Assembly: GCA_003666485.1 (NCBI GenBank)
Contig: CP032931.1
Coordinates: forward strand, 2,046,001 to 2,110,000
Direction of reading: 5' to 3'
Length of the DNA stretch: 64,000 nucleotides
Source of the DNA: Levilactobacillus brevis
GTDB lineage: Bacteria > Bacillota > Bacilli > Lactobacillales > Lactobacillaceae
Below the pieces are notes generated by a model. It saw nothing but the letters and a program-made list of their open reading frames with translations, was not told the DNA's origin and ran no database searches. Positions 28,697 through 38,539 of this stretch are shown piece by piece (positions within the stretch are counted from its first letter, which is position 1; each line of letters starts with the position of its first letter). The position numbers were made by a program, and so were the translations under genes.

Positions 28697-29323
28697 CTAT
28701 TTCTGTGCCTGACGCCGCTTGTAGCCGCGGCCGAACGGGACCATGGATTCCGTTCCTTGACGAATGCGTTGGATATTGCTGCGATGCCGGTAAAACACGA
28801 AGATGGTCAAGACCAGCGCAATGCCGGTCAAATACCAATCCTGAAACGCCAGCGAGATCAACGTGATCAGGCTAAACGCAATCATGCTGGCCAAGCTGAC
28901 CATGCTGGTCCAGTAGATCAAGCTGACCCACAGACCGGCCGCGATGACAAACATCAACGGGTTGTAGGCCAGTAGCATCCCCGCTGAGGTAGCCACGGCC
29001 TTGCCACCCTTAAAGTGGTCAAAGACCGAGACCGTGTGCCCTAGAATCGCAAATAACCCAAATAACAAGGGGGTTGCGCTTCCTAGAATCGTGGTCACAT
29101 GGAACAGGGTGGGTAGGAGCGTGGCCACCGAGCCTTTGGCAATGTCTAAGACCATGACCGCCGTTCCAGCGTAAGGCCCCAGCACCCGGTACGTGTTCGT
29201 CGTGCCGATATTACCGGACCCTGATTGGCGAATATCCGTCTGGAAGAAGGCTTTGCCGACCCAGACGCCGTTCGGAATGGCCCCCAAGAGGTACGCCACG
29301 ATGAGTAAACCAAATAATTTCAC
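28697..29323 (-). CDS. plsY: Acyl-phosphate glycerol-3-phosphate acyltransferase
   Basis: Membrane acyltransferase of 208 residues for the first step of phospholipid synthesis. Conserved motifs: GAIPNGVWVGK, DIRQSGSGNIGTTNTYRVLG (motif 1 with Ser and Gly), GGKAVATSAG (motif 2) and the late GTESMVPF region. Five or more membrane spans. GTG start at 29323 with GGAGGA upstream. Divergent from parE, the usual plsY-parE-parC arrangement in Firmicutes. Confidence 0.95.
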   Translation of the reverse strand: MKLFGLLIVAYLLGAIPNGVWVGKAFFQTDIRQSGSGNIGTTNTYRVLGPYAGTAVMVLDIAKGSVATLLPTLFHVTTILGSATPLLFGLFAILGHTVSVFDHFKGGKAVATSAGMLLAYNPLMFVIAAGLWVSLIYWTSMVSLASMIAFSLITLISLAFQDWYLTGIALVLTIFVFYRHRSNIQRIRQGTESMVPFGRGYKRRQAQK

Positions 29324-29513
29324 AAGTTATTCCTCCGCTCTTTCTCGCAGCGGGAACCGCCAAACTGGCGCTCACCGCAGATAAGCTGGTCTATATTTTA
29401 GCATGTTTTCACGAGAACGCCAATTATCTAGAGAATTCTAGCCAGGTTTTGGCTTCCTGTGGTATGATTATGAAGTTACTGGATACCCAGCCCAAGCGTA
29501 TTTGACTGTTTAT

Positions 29514-29542
29514 TTGAACATACGTTCGCTTTGCGGTAGAAT
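29514..29542 (+). promoter_or_regulatory. parE promoter with LexA-type box
   Basis: TTGAAC (29514-29519), 17 bases, TAGAAT (29537-29542). The -35 overlaps a perfect GAAC-N4-GTTC palindrome (29516-29527; TGAACATACGTTCG at 29515-29528), the Gram-positive LexA/DinR operator core. Confidence 0.6.
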
Positions 29543-29603
29543 AAGGGTATTCTGCACGTACACATTTTTTGTTAAAAATCGTAAAAGTAAAGGGGATTTA
29601 CGC

Positions 29604-31577
29604 ATGGCGAAAGCAAAACCAAAATATGACGATTCCTCCATCCAAGTGTTGGAGGGGTTGGAAGCTGTTCGTAAACGTCCTGGTATGTATATCGGGTCAA
29701 CCGATGGCCGCGGGCTGCATCACTTGGTCTACGAAATCGTGGACAACGCCGTCGATGAAGCATTGGCCGGCTACGGTAAGGAAATCAACGTTACCATCCA
29801 CCAGGACAACAGCATTACCGTTGTCGATCACGGGCGGGGTATGCCAGTCGGTATGCACGCGTCCGGGATTCCCACGCCAGAAGTGATCTTGACGGTGCTC
29901 CATGCCGGGGGGAAATTCGGCCAGGGCGGCTACAAGACGTCCGGTGGGCTGCACGGGGTCGGCGCTTCTGTCGTCAACGCCCTGTCGAGTGCCTTAACGG
30001 TCACCATCGTGCGTGACGGCGTCCGTTACCAAGAAAAATTTGTCAAGGGTGGTCATCCCCAGGGAACCCTCAAGAAATTGGGCAATACCCGGGCACACAA
30101 CGGGACGACCATTAACTTCAAACCTGACAGTACCATCTTCACGACCACGGTCTACAACTTTGGGACCCTGGCCGAACGGTTACGTGAATCGGCCTTCCTG
30201 CTAAAGGGCGTGAAGATCACGTTGACCGACGAACGCGAGGGCCAAGAACGCGCTGAAGAATACCATTTTGAAGACGGTATCAAGGAATTCGTCGGCTACC
30301 TGAACGAAGATAAGGATACCTTAGGCGACGTCATGTACTTTGACGGCAAGAAGGATGGCATTGAGGTCGAGGTCGCCGCTCAGTACAACGACGGCTACAC
30401 GGAAAACCTCCTGTCCTTCGTCAACAATGTCCGTACCAAAGATGGTGGGACCCATGAAGCCGGTATGCGTAGTGGCTGGACCAAGGCATTCAACGAATAC
30501 GCACGTAAGGTTGGTCTCCTCAAGGAACGCGACAAGAACCTGGAAGGCACCGATGTCCGGGAAGGGTTGTCTGCCGTTATTTCACTGCGGGTACCCGAAA
30601 ACCTGTTGCAGTTCGAGGGGCAGACCAAGGAAAAATTGGGCACGCCAGAAGCTCGGACCATTGTCGACAGCATCATCAGTGAGCAACTGGGCTACTACCT
30701 GATGGAAAACGGGGACTTTGGGAAGATGTTGATCAAAAAGTCGACCCAAGCCCGTTCCGCCAGAGAGGCCGCACGTAAGGCCCGGGACGAAAGCCGGAAT
30801 GGCAAGCGTCACAAGAAGCATGAACGCCTATTATCCGGGAAGCTGACCCCCGCGCAATCCAAGAATTCGGCCAAAAACGAGCTGTTCTTAGTCGAAGGGG
30901 ATTCCGCCGGTGGTTCTGCCAAGCAGGGCCGTAACCGGAAATTTCAGGCCATCCTGCCACTCCGGGGGAAGGTGCTGAACACCGAAAAAGCCAAGCTACC
31001 TGATATCATGAAAAACGAAGAAATCAGTACCATGATCTACACAATTGGGGCCGGTGTCGGTGCCGAGTTCAACATCGAAGACGCCAATTACGATAAAATC
31101 ATTATCATGACCGATGCCGATGATGATGGGGCCCACATTCAGATCTTACTGTTGACCTTCTTCTACAAGTACATGCGGCCCATGATCGACGCTGGGCGCG
31201 TCTACATCGCCTTACCACCGCTGTATCAGATCAAGACGACCGGTAAAAAGGCCACGACCGATTACGCTTGGACCAACGACGAACTCAGTCGCAAGACGAA
31301 GCTGATTCCGAACCGCGGTTACCATTTACAACGGTTCAAGGGGTTGGGGGAAATGGACGCGGAACAACTCTGGGCCACGACCATGGATCCCGACAACCGG
31401 ACGCTGATTCGCGTGCAGATCGACGACGCCGCTTTGGCTGAACGCCGCGTGACGACGTTAATGGGCGACAAGGTCGAACCCCGACGGAAATGGATTGAAA
31501 ACAACGTCCAGTTTACGTTGGAAGACGACGATGCGAGCCTGCTAGAAAACGAGAAAGCTTCCGAGTCCCACGACTAG
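29604..31577 (+). CDS. parE: DNA topoisomerase IV subunit B
   Basis: ATPase subunit of 657 residues of the decatenating topoisomerase. GHKL ATPase motifs: EIVDNAVDEALAGYG, VDHGRGMPVG and GGLHGVGASVVNALS; Toprim motifs LFLVEGDSAGGSAKQGRN and MTDADDDGAHI. The frame is open to 29502, but the ATG at 29604 after AAGGGGATT gives the normal N-terminus. ParE versus GyrB is decided by the pairing with ParC and plsY. Operon with parC. Confidence 0.95.
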   Translation: MAKAKPKYDDSSIQVLEGLEAVRKRPGMYIGSTDGRGLHHLVYEIVDNAVDEALAGYGKEINVTIHQDNSITVVDHGRGMPVGMHASGIPTPEVILTVLHAGGKFGQGGYKTSGGLHGVGASVVNALSSALTVTIVRDGVRYQEKFVKGGHPQGTLKKLGNTRAHNGTTINFKPDSTIFTTTVYNFGTLAERLRESAFLLKGVKITLTDEREGQERAEEYHFEDGIKEFVGYLNEDKDTLGDVMYFDGKKDGIEVEVAAQYNDGYTENLLSFVNNVRTKDGGTHEAGMRSGWTKAFNEYARKVGLLKERDKNLEGTDVREGLSAVISLRVPENLLQFEGQTKEKLGTPEARTIVDSIISEQLGYYLMENGDFGKMLIKKSTQARSAREAARKARDESRNGKRHKKHERLLSGKLTPAQSKNSAKNELFLVEGDSAGGSAKQGRNRKFQAILPLRGKVLNTEKAKLPDIMKNEEISTMIYTIGAGVGAEFNIEDANYDKIIIMTDADDDGAHIQILLLTFFYKYMRPMIDAGRVYIALPPLYQIKTTGKKATTDYAWTNDELSRKTKLIPNRGYHLQRFKGLGEMDAEQLWATTMDPDNRTLIRVQIDDAALAERRVTTLMGDKVEPRRKWIENNVQFTLEDDDASLLENEKASESHD

Positions 31578-31603
31578 GAGCCTGGCGAAAGGAGTAAACA
31601 TTT

Positions 31604-34051
31604 GTGAGTGAAGGACAAAAGATTCAAGAGCTGACTTTGGAAGAAGTCATGGGCGACCGGTTTGGCCGCTACTCCAAGTCAATCATTCAAGAACGGGCCT
31701 TGCCCGACATCCGCGACGGCTTAAAACCCGTTCAACGCCGAATTCTGTTCTCAATGAACAAGGACGGCAACACCTACGACAAGGGCTTCCGGAAATCCGC
31801 CAAGTCGGTCGGAAACGTCATGGGGAACTTTCACCCCCACGGCGATAGCTCCATCTACGAAGCCCTGACCCGGATGAGCCAGGACTGGAAGGTCCGCGAA
31901 CCCCTGGTCGAAATGCACGGGAACAACGGGTCCATGGATGGTGACCCGGCCGCTGCCATGCGGTATACCGAAGCCCGGCTGAGCAAGCTAGCGGGGGAAA
32001 TGCTCCGAGACATCGACAAGGACACGGTCGACATGGTGCTCAACTTTGATGACACCGAATACGAACCGACCGTCTTGCCCGCCCGGATTCCCAACCTACT
32101 GGTCAACGGGGCCACAGGGATTTCTGCCGGTTACGCCACGGAGATTCCACCGCACAACTTAGGTGAAGTGGTCGATGCCTTGGTCTACCTGCTAAGCCAC
32201 CCCAAGGCGACCCTAGAGGAATTGATGGGCTTTGTCCAAGGCCCCGATTTCCCAACCGGTGGCATCATTCAGGGGAAAGACGGCATCGTCAAGGCTTACC
32301 AAACCGGTCGCGGCCGCGTGGTCGTTCGTTCCAAGACGGCCATCGAACCCCTTCGCGGCAACAAGAGTCAGATCACGGTCACGGAGATTCCCTACGAAGT
32401 CAACAAGGCCCAACTGGTCAAGAAGATCGATGAGATTCGGTTGACCAAGAAGGTTGAAGGCCTGGCTGAAGTACGGGACGAAACCGACCGTGACGGGTTA
32501 CGGATCGCCATTGAGCTGAAGCGCGACGCGGATGCCCAAGGCGTCTTGAACTACTTATTTAAGAATACGGAATTACAGATCACCTACAACTTCAACATGG
32601 TGGCCATCAACCATATGCGCCCAGAACACGTGGGGCTGAAGACGATTCTCAGCGCCTACCTGGAGCATCAACGCGATGTCATCACTCGCCGGACGAAATA
32701 CAACCTCCAAAAGGCGTTAGACCGGCAACACATCGTGGTCGGGTTGATCAAGGCACTGTCCATTTTGGACCAAGTCATTCAGACGATTCGGGCCAGTCAA
32801 AATCGGCGTGATGCCCGTGACAACCTGGTCAAGACCTACGACTTTTCCGAAAAGCAGGCCGACGCCATCGTTGCCTTACAACTGTACCGATTGACCAACA
32901 CCGACGTGACCCAACTGGAAGCGGAATCCGCTAAATTATCCGCGGACATCGCTGAATACCATAAGATCTTGGATGAACCCAAGACGTTGAATGCGGTCTT
33001 GCGTAAGGAATTGAAGGCCGTTGCCAAGGATTACCGCAATCCCCGACGGACCGAGATTCAAGACCAAATCGAAGACCTTAAGATCAAGACCACCGTGACC
33101 GTGGCCGACGAAGACGTGGTCGTTTTGGTCAGTCACGACGGGTACCTCAAGCGTTCCGGCGTTCGCTCATACACGGCGTCTGATCCCGATGACAACGGTC
33201 TGAAGGATGAGGATTACCCGATCTTCATGAAGAAGCTGAGCACACTGGATCACCTGATGATGTTTACCAACAAGGGGAACCTCATCTACCGGCCGGTCCA
33301 CGAAATCAGCGACGTGAAGTGGAAGGAAACCGGCGAACACATTTCACAAACCATTGGGCTCGCACCTGATGAAGAAATCGTGGCGACCTATGCGTTCAAG
33401 ACGCTCAAGGAACCAGGACGCTTCTTGATTGCGACGAGCGACGGCTACATCAAGCAGACAGCCTTTGCTGACTTGACGCCAGGCCGGACCTACAAGAGTC
33501 GCGCGGCCACTTACGAAAAACTGAAGAATCCGGAGGCCCATGTCGTCTCTGTCCATTACTTGACTGAACCGATCGAACAAGGGATTCTTTTGCTTTCCAA
33601 GAACGGCTACGCACTGCGTTATCCGGTTGACGAAGTCTCCATCAACGGCGCACGAACGACGGGTGTCCGTGCGATGGACCTTCGTGACGACGATGAGGTG
33701 GTTAACCTAGCCCTGGTCACCGACAGTGATACCATTGCACTGGTGACCCAACGTGGGGCCTTCAAACGCCTAGCGATGAAGGAATTGTCCGTTACCAGTC
33801 GTGCCCGGCGTGGGGTCATCGTTCTGCGAGAATTGAAACGCGATCCACACCGTATCGTTGATTTCTTAACGATTCCAGCAGGTAACCCAGCCCTAGAGAT
33901 CATCACCAGTCGCGAACGGACCCATGACGTCATGCCAACGGAACACCCGTTGAGCGGACGTTACTCCAACGGCTCGTTCGTGGTCGACGTCGACGCTGAA
34001 GGGCAACCCGTCCAACTGCGGGTCAAGCCAACCGAACTGGTTCTCGACTAA
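31604..34051 (+). CDS. parC: DNA topoisomerase IV subunit A
   Basis: Cleavage subunit of 815 residues. Quinolone-resistance region HPHGDSSIYEALTRMSQDWK with wild-type-like Ser, and catalytic Tyr in AAMRYTEARLS (about residue 118). The C-terminal beta-pinwheel has degenerate blades (GYALRYPVDEVS, RGAFKRLAMKEL). GTG start at 31604 behind AAAGGAG. Unlinks sister chromosomes, a job focused near the terminus where this gene lies. Confidence 0.95.
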   Translation: MSEGQKIQELTLEEVMGDRFGRYSKSIIQERALPDIRDGLKPVQRRILFSMNKDGNTYDKGFRKSAKSVGNVMGNFHPHGDSSIYEALTRMSQDWKVREPLVEMHGNNGSMDGDPAAAMRYTEARLSKLAGEMLRDIDKDTVDMVLNFDDTEYEPTVLPARIPNLLVNGATGISAGYATEIPPHNLGEVVDALVYLLSHPKATLEELMGFVQGPDFPTGGIIQGKDGIVKAYQTGRGRVVVRSKTAIEPLRGNKSQITVTEIPYEVNKAQLVKKIDEIRLTKKVEGLAEVRDETDRDGLRIAIELKRDADAQGVLNYLFKNTELQITYNFNMVAINHMRPEHVGLKTILSAYLEHQRDVITRRTKYNLQKALDRQHIVVGLIKALSILDQVIQTIRASQNRRDARDNLVKTYDFSEKQADAIVALQLYRLTNTDVTQLEAESAKLSADIAEYHKILDEPKTLNAVLRKELKAVAKDYRNPRRTEIQDQIEDLKIKTTVTVADEDVVVLVSHDGYLKRSGVRSYTASDPDDNGLKDEDYPIFMKKLSTLDHLMMFTNKGNLIYRPVHEISDVKWKETGEHISQTIGLAPDEEIVATYAFKTLKEPGRFLIATSDGYIKQTAFADLTPGRTYKSRAATYEKLKNPEAHVVSVHYLTEPIEQGILLLSKNGYALRYPVDEVSINGARTTGVRAMDLRDDDEVVNLALVTDSDTIALVTQRGAFKRLAMKELSVTSRARRGVIVLRELKRDPHRIVDFLTIPAGNPALEIITSRERTHDVMPTEHPLSGRYSNGSFVVDVDAEGQPVQLRVKPTELVLD

Positions 34052-34075
34052 TCAGGAATTTGCGAGGAGAAATCG

Positions 34076-34104
34076 TTGCGCTTTTACCGTAAACGGCCTA
34101 TTAT
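34076..34104 (+). promoter_or_regulatory. Promoter of the lysR-type gene
   Basis: TTGCGC (34076-34081), 17 bases, TATTAT (34099-34104), followed by an AT-rich leader. Confidence 0.55.
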
Positions 34105-34176
34105 ATAGATTAATAGTAACCATTAGGTAGACCTGGTAATTTTAACCACTAGGCCAATCATAAGGAGAAAAAACGG

Positions 34177-35136
34177 ATGAAGACGAAACAGGAAAGTATC
34201 TTTTCTTCCAAAACCCTGACGTATTTCTTACAATTAGCGGAAACCATGAACTACACCCAAGCCGCGCAAATTCTGGGGATTACCCAGCCAGCCTTGACCC
34301 AACAGATCAAGAAGCTGGAACGCACGGTGGGCGCCCCGCTCTTTTATTCAGTGGGGAAGAAGTTGCGGTTGTCCGACGCAGGCTACACGATGCTCGACGC
34401 CACTCACAAGATCTATGGCATTTTAAACACGGCGACAGACGAAATCCAGCAGTCGACCAGTGCAACGCAAGGTGAGATCAACATTGGGCTTCTGGCCTCG
34501 ATGGAAGATGCGGTCTTTGAGGATTTTGCCATTCTGTCTTACCAGAACAATCCTGAGCTCAAGATTTCCTTTCACATGTTAACGCGGAAGGAAATTTGGG
34601 AACGCTTGGAAAACAACAAGATCGACCTGGCCATCATGTATCTGCCGGACGATTCCATCAAGAACTGGAAGCCTTATGAATCCAAGAAGATCATTTCAGA
34701 TGACCTGTTGTTCATCCACCACGATGAACAGCTAGCGAAGAAACGCCGCATCAAGTTCAAGGATACGACGGCGGGCGTTTGGGCGATGTATCCCGATGGC
34801 TACTACCTGAACCAGACGCTGCACGAAGCCTACAAGAACCAACTGGCTGATTTTCCTAAGAGCGTCGCGAACTTTACGACGCCCACCCAGTTGTTACATT
34901 TTTCAATGCAGACGCAGGCCTCGACAGCGTTGCCAAATTCCTTTATGATAGGACAGGATGACCTGCCGAATACGTGGACGGCCCATTTCGATCCCAACAT
35001 TCGCTTCGATCTGGCCTTCGTCTTCCGTAAAGGTAAGGCAGAGATTCCGCGGATCAGTCACTTCTTGGCACAGTTCGACCGTTACCTGCATACCGACGAT
35101 TATATCTCGCGGCTCAAGCAACTACGGAACCAATAA
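34177..35136 (+). CDS. LysR family transcriptional regulator
   Basis: Regulator of 319 residues. N-terminal winged helix-turn-helix (TYFLQLAETMNYTQAAQILGITQPALTQQIKKLE, residues about 12-45) and a periplasmic-binding-like effector domain. Target and effector are unknown. Neighbours (parC upstream, ppaC downstream) do not point to a regulon. AAGGAG precedes the ATG. Confidence 0.88.
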   Translation: MKTKQESIFSSKTLTYFLQLAETMNYTQAAQILGITQPALTQQIKKLERTVGAPLFYSVGKKLRLSDAGYTMLDATHKIYGILNTATDEIQQSTSATQGEINIGLLASMEDAVFEDFAILSYQNNPELKISFHMLTRKEIWERLENNKIDLAIMYLPDDSIKNWKPYESKKIISDDLLFIHHDEQLAKKRRIKFKDTTAGVWAMYPDGYYLNQTLHEAYKNQLADFPKSVANFTTPTQLLHFSMQTQASTALPNSFMIGQDDLPNTWTAHFDPNIRFDLAFVFRKGKAEIPRISHFLAQFDRYLHTDDYISRLKQLRNQ

Positions 35137-35169
35137 ACTTAAAATTTTTTGTTAAAGGAGTTCTACCAC

Positions 35170-36099
35170 ATGAGTAAAGCATTAATCTTTGGTCACCAAA
35201 ATCCTGATACGGACGCAATCGTTGCCGCAAAGGCTTACGCTTACTTCCAAACACAAGAAGGTTACGACGTTGAAGCCGTTGCTTTAGGCGAACCAAACAT
35301 GGAGACCAACTACGTTTTGAACCATTTTGACGAACCAGCACCACGGGTCGTTAAGACGGTGGCTAACGAAGTCGACACGGTCATGTTAGTCGACCACAAC
35401 GAAGCCCAACAAAGTGTCGCTGACTTGGACAAGGTCACGGTCAGCCACGTGGTTGATCATCACCGAATTGCCAACTTCCACACCGATTCACCCCTGTACT
35501 ACCGGGCAGAACCAGTGGGTTGCACGAGCACGATCTTAACGGAAATGTTTGACGAAGCTAAGATTGAAATCCCAGCTAAGTTGGCTGGATTGATGCTATC
35601 TGCCATCATCTCTGACACGCTTTTACTCCAAAGCCCAACCACGACCGATGCCGACAAGGAAGCCGTTCGCGCCTTGGCTGAAATCGCCGACATCGACGTT
35701 CAAAGCTACGGCATTGCGATGTTAAAAGCCGGGACGAACCTGGCCGCTAAGAGCGACAAGGAATTGATCGACGGTGACGCAAAGTCCTTTGACATGGCTG
35801 GCAAGAGCGTTCGGATCGGCCAAATCAACACGGTCGACTTGAACGAAGTGTTGGACCGTCAAGCTGGTTTGGAAAAGGAAATGCAAGCTGAAATGGCCGC
35901 TGATGGCTACGACTTGTTCATTACCTTAGCCACCAACGTCTTGAACAGCGACTCCGAACTCATCGTTGCCGGTGAACCAAAGAGCGCCGTCGAAAAGGCC
36001 TTCAACACCAAGCTGGAAAACAACCGCGCTAGTTTACCTGGCGTCGTTTCCCGGAAGAAGCAAGTGGTGCCACCATTGACCGCTGCTTTCGAGGCTTAA
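35170..36099 (+). CDS. ppaC: Manganese-dependent inorganic pyrophosphatase
   Basis: Family II pyrophosphatase (DHH/DHHA2) of 309 residues. [10 protein letters not shown] (metal-binding His/Asp), [19 protein letters not shown] (DHH motif) and C-terminal [10 protein letters not shown] substrate motif are all present. Splits PPi from biosynthesis. The frame opens at 35149, but AAAGGAG at 35153-35160 fits the ATG at 35170. Codon choice is that of a highly expressed gene. Confidence 0.96.
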   Translation: MSKALIFGHQNPDTDAIVAAKAYAYFQTQEGYDVEAVALGEPNMETNYVLNHFDEPAPRVVKTVANEVDTVMLVDHNEAQQSVADLDKVTVSHVVDHHRIANFHTDSPLYYRAEPVGCTSTILTEMFDEAKIEIPAKLAGLMLSAIISDTLLLQSPTTTDADKEAVRALAEIADIDVQSYGIAMLKAGTNLAAKSDKELIDGDAKSFDMAGKSVRIGQINTVDLNEVLDRQAGLEKEMQAEMAADGYDLFITLATNVLNSDSELIVAGEPKSAVEKAFNTKLENNRASLPGVVSRKKQVVPPLTAAFEA

Positions 36100-36120
36100 T
36101 TAGCTAAATTTACGATGATC

Positions 36121-36162
36121 AACGTCCAACTGCTAGTTTTTCTAGTGTGCTGGGCGTTTTTT
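36121..36162 (+). terminator. Terminator after ppaC
   Basis: AACGTCCAACTGCTAG pairs with CTAGTGTGCTGGGCGTT, followed by TTTTT. Confidence 0.8.
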
Positions 36163-36173
36163 GTCGCTTCTGA

Positions 36174-36192
36174 ATACGGGTTCCCGTATAAT
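36174..36192 (+). promoter_or_regulatory. Promoter with overlapping perfect palindrome, matrixin gene
   Basis: TATAAT at 36187-36192 is a consensus -10. A perfect 16-bp palindrome ATACGGGTTCCCGTAT (36174-36189) overlaps it and could be a repressor site. No good -35 is visible. Confidence 0.5.
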
Positions 36193-36244
36193 ACGGAACG
36201 ATGGTAGCCGTCGGGCATCCTCCTTCGAGAGAGAGGGACTTTGC

Positions 36245-36823
36245 ATGATTAAAGGTTGGTACCGAGGGATTTTAACCATTATTACAACGTTGGTTTTGTT
36301 CTTTACACAGGTTGGTGGCAGTGCGGCGTTGGCAGCAGCAGGCGTGACCCCATTTGGGCCAGAACGCTTTGCCCACGCCCATGCCACATACGTGATTACG
36401 ACCAAGTCTCGGTATTATCGTCAGATCTGGCAGTCAGCCATTTCAGCCTGGAATAAGACGGGGGCCTTTCACTTCAAGGCGGGCACTAAGCGAGATGCTC
36501 AGATTGATTTGGAAACGGCCTCTAAATCTCAGGCAGCAAGATTAGGCGAAGACGTTGGCTTGACCGAATACACCGCGCAAAACGATTATTTGACCAAGGT
36601 TACCGCAATGTTGAATCCCAGTCTGCTGCAGACGTACGGCTACTCTCATTCCGATGACCTGCACGTGGCAGAACACGAATTGGGCCACACAATGGGATTG
36701 GCGCACAACCCAGCCAAGCAAAGTGTGATGTATTACCGGAACCGGGCCGTTGGTATTCAGAAGGTGGATATTGAAGGCGTTCAATTGCGGTATCGCACAC
36801 CCGCTGGGCAATCAGCAAAATAG
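36245..36823 (+). CDS. Secreted matrixin-type zinc metalloprotease
   Basis: Protein of 192 residues with a signal peptide (cleavage likely after SAALAAAG, near residue 36). The zinc site HELGHTMGLAH (HExxHxxGxxH) near residue 141 and a following SVMYYR Met-turn mark a metzincin/matrixin peptidase (family M10A). The ATG at 36245 follows GAGGGA; upstream in-frame codons lie before the promoter. The substrate is unknown; such small secreted peptidases occur in many lactobacilli. Confidence 0.85.
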   Translation: MIKGWYRGILTIITTLVLFFTQVGGSAALAAAGVTPFGPERFAHAHATYVITTKSRYYRQIWQSAISAWNKTGAFHFKAGTKRDAQIDLETASKSQAARLGEDVGLTEYTAQNDYLTKVTAMLNPSLLQTYGYSHSDDLHVAEHELGHTMGLAHNPAKQSVMYYRNRAVGIQKVDIEGVQLRYRTPAGQSAK

Positions 36824-36844
36824 AAGGTATGTACCGTTTGAAAG

Positions 36845-36879
36845 AACTGGTTCGCTGTGTCGTGGCGAATCAGTTTTTT
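36845..36879 (+). terminator. Terminator after the matrixin gene
   Basis: AACTGGTTCGC (36845-36855) pairs with GCGAATCAGTT (36865-36875), then TTTT. Confidence 0.8.
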
Positions 36880-36975
36880 CGGTTGGAGCTGCCAAATTCC
36901 TTGTGTTTCCGCCGAAAAGTTTTACACTAAGAGTAGTAACGATTAAGTTGCGTACAACTGATTGGAGGAATTAGC

Positions 36976-37419
36976 ATGAAGCAGCAAGAAAACCAGGAAG
37001 ACTTGAAGCAACGGCTGACGGCGGAGGAATACGCTGTCACCCAGCATGCGGCCACAGAAGCCGCGTTCACCGGTAAGTACGATGCCTTTTACGAAGACGG
37101 TATCTACGTGGACGTGGTGAGCGGCCAACCACTATTCAGTTCAACCGACAAATACGACGCGGGCTGTGGGTGGCCATCCTTTACCAAACCCATTGATGCC
37201 GCCAACGTTAAGGAAAACACGGATCACTCCTTTGGCATGGTTCGCCAGGAAGTCCGGAGCACGGACGGCGGGTCTCACTTGGGCCACGTCTTTACTGACG
37301 GTCCACAAGACCAGGGTGGCTTGCGCTACTGCATCAATTCAGCGGCATTAAAGTTTATTCCCGCTGACAAGCTTGAAGAAAATGGCTATCACGACTTCGA
37401 ACAACTTTTCGACAAGTAA
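36976..37419 (+). CDS. msrB: Peptide-methionine (R)-S-oxide reductase
   Basis: Repairs methionine-R-sulfoxide; 147 residues. [10 protein letters not shown] and the catalytic Cys in [14 protein letters not shown] are present. The CxxC pairs that bind zinc in some MsrB proteins are missing, as in other lactobacilli. GGAGG precedes the ATG. Forms an operon with msrA 15 bases downstream, covering both sulfoxide epimers. Confidence 0.95.
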   Translation: MKQQENQEDLKQRLTAEEYAVTQHAATEAAFTGKYDAFYEDGIYVDVVSGQPLFSSTDKYDAGCGWPSFTKPIDAANVKENTDHSFGMVRQEVRSTDGGSHLGHVFTDGPQDQGGLRYCINSAALKFIPADKLEENGYHDFEQLFDK

Positions 37420-37434
37420 AAGGAGGGGCACCGC

Positions 37435-37956
37435 ATGACAGAGAAAGATACAGCGATTTTTGCGGGCGGCTGCTTCTGGTGCATGGTTCAGCCCTTTGAT
37501 ACGCAGCCCGGCATCGAATCGGTCGTTTCCGGCTACACCGGTGGTCACACAGTCAATCCGACGTATGCGGAAGTCGCCAGCCATACCACGGGTCACACAG
37601 AAGCCGTTAAAATCACCTTTGACCCCAGCATCATCAGCTATGCCCAGTTGGTCGAAATCTACTGGCGGCAAACGGATCCTACTGATGCCAGTGGCCAGTT
37701 CCAGGACCGCGGTGACAGTTATCGGCCGGTCATCTTCGTGAACAGTCCCGCACAACGGGCCGCAGCGGAGAAATCCAAGGCCGCATTGGCTGCCAGTGGC
37801 CGATTTGATGAGCCCATCGTGACGACCATTGAAGACGCCCAACCATTTTATCCGGCAGAAACTGAACACCAGGACTTTTACCGCAAGAACCCATTTCGTT
37901 ATCAAATCGAAGAGATGGGCGGTCGTCAAGAATTCATTCAGAATAAATGGCGTTAA
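37435..37956 (+). CDS. msrA: Peptide-methionine (S)-S-oxide reductase
   Basis: Repairs methionine-S-sulfoxide; 173 residues. Catalytic motif [13 protein letters not shown] near residue 12, VVSGYTGG and HTEAVKI follow, with [16 protein letters not shown] near the end. AAGGAGG precedes the ATG. Second gene of the msrB-msrA unit. Confidence 0.96.
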   Translation: MTEKDTAIFAGGCFWCMVQPFDTQPGIESVVSGYTGGHTVNPTYAEVASHTTGHTEAVKITFDPSIISYAQLVEIYWRQTDPTDASGQFQDRGDSYRPVIFVNSPAQRAAAEKSKAALAASGRFDEPIVTTIEDAQPFYPAETEHQDFYRKNPFRYQIEEMGGRQEFIQNKWR

Positions 37957-38003
37957 TACCCATTCTGTATGATACAATCATAGGAAAAGACGGGTGAACG
38001 CAC

Positions 38004-38453
38004 ATGGGCTATGTCCTAAATTTACGTCAGCAAGTTGGCGCCGCACCGCTAATCGTCGTGGGCGCTGCAACGGTAGTTTACCGGCAATCAGCGCTCTTAT
38101 TGGTGCACCGCACGGACAACCATTTCTGGGGCTTGCCGGCGGGATCAAAGGAACTCAACGAAAGTACGGTTGCGACGGCCAAACGCGAACTTCATGAGGA
38201 AACCGGCATGACGGCACAAACCGCCAAATTGCTGACGGTCGTAAGTGGCGCTGGCATGCAATATCAATATCCCAATGGTGATCAGATTGATTCGGTCACG
38301 GTGGTTTACGAAGTTGCCGCGACTGGTGAACCCAATGGCGATAATGACGAAACCAACGCCGCCAAATTTTTTCCGCTGGATCAGTTGCCAACAGAACTGA
38401 CGCCGTTAACGCGAAAGATTTTAACCGCGTTGGGCGTGGGTCAACTGAACTAA
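38004..38453 (+). CDS. Nudix hydrolase
   Basis: Small pyrophosphohydrolase of 149 residues. Nudix box G(SKELN)E(STVATAK)RELHEETGM at about residues 49-71 is intact. N-terminal part MGYVLNLRQQVG is of the kind seen in MutT-like proteins of unknown substrate in lactobacilli. Start ATG at 38004 with GGGTGA before it; a TATGAT/TACAAT promoter region lies at about 37967-37976. Last plus-strand gene before the dif site. Confidence 0.9.
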   Translation: MGYVLNLRQQVGAAPLIVVGAATVVYRQSALLLVHRTDNHFWGLPAGSKELNESTVATAKRELHEETGMTAQTAKLLTVVSGAGMQYQYPNGDQIDSVTVVYEVAATGEPNGDNDETNAAKFFPLDQLPTELTPLTRKILTALGVGQLN

Positions 38454-38456
38454 ATT

Positions 38457-38502
38457 AAAAACCAGTTCTTGAGTTGTTAAAAACTTGGGAACTGGTTTTT
38501 AA
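38457..38502 (+). terminator. Terminator after the Nudix gene
   Basis: AAAAACCAGTTC pairs with GAACTGGTTTTT, with an inner AGTT/AACT; can work in both directions. Confidence 0.85.
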
Positions 38503-38539
38503 TTGGCTTGAATTCGGGGCTGGTGACGATTGCACTACT

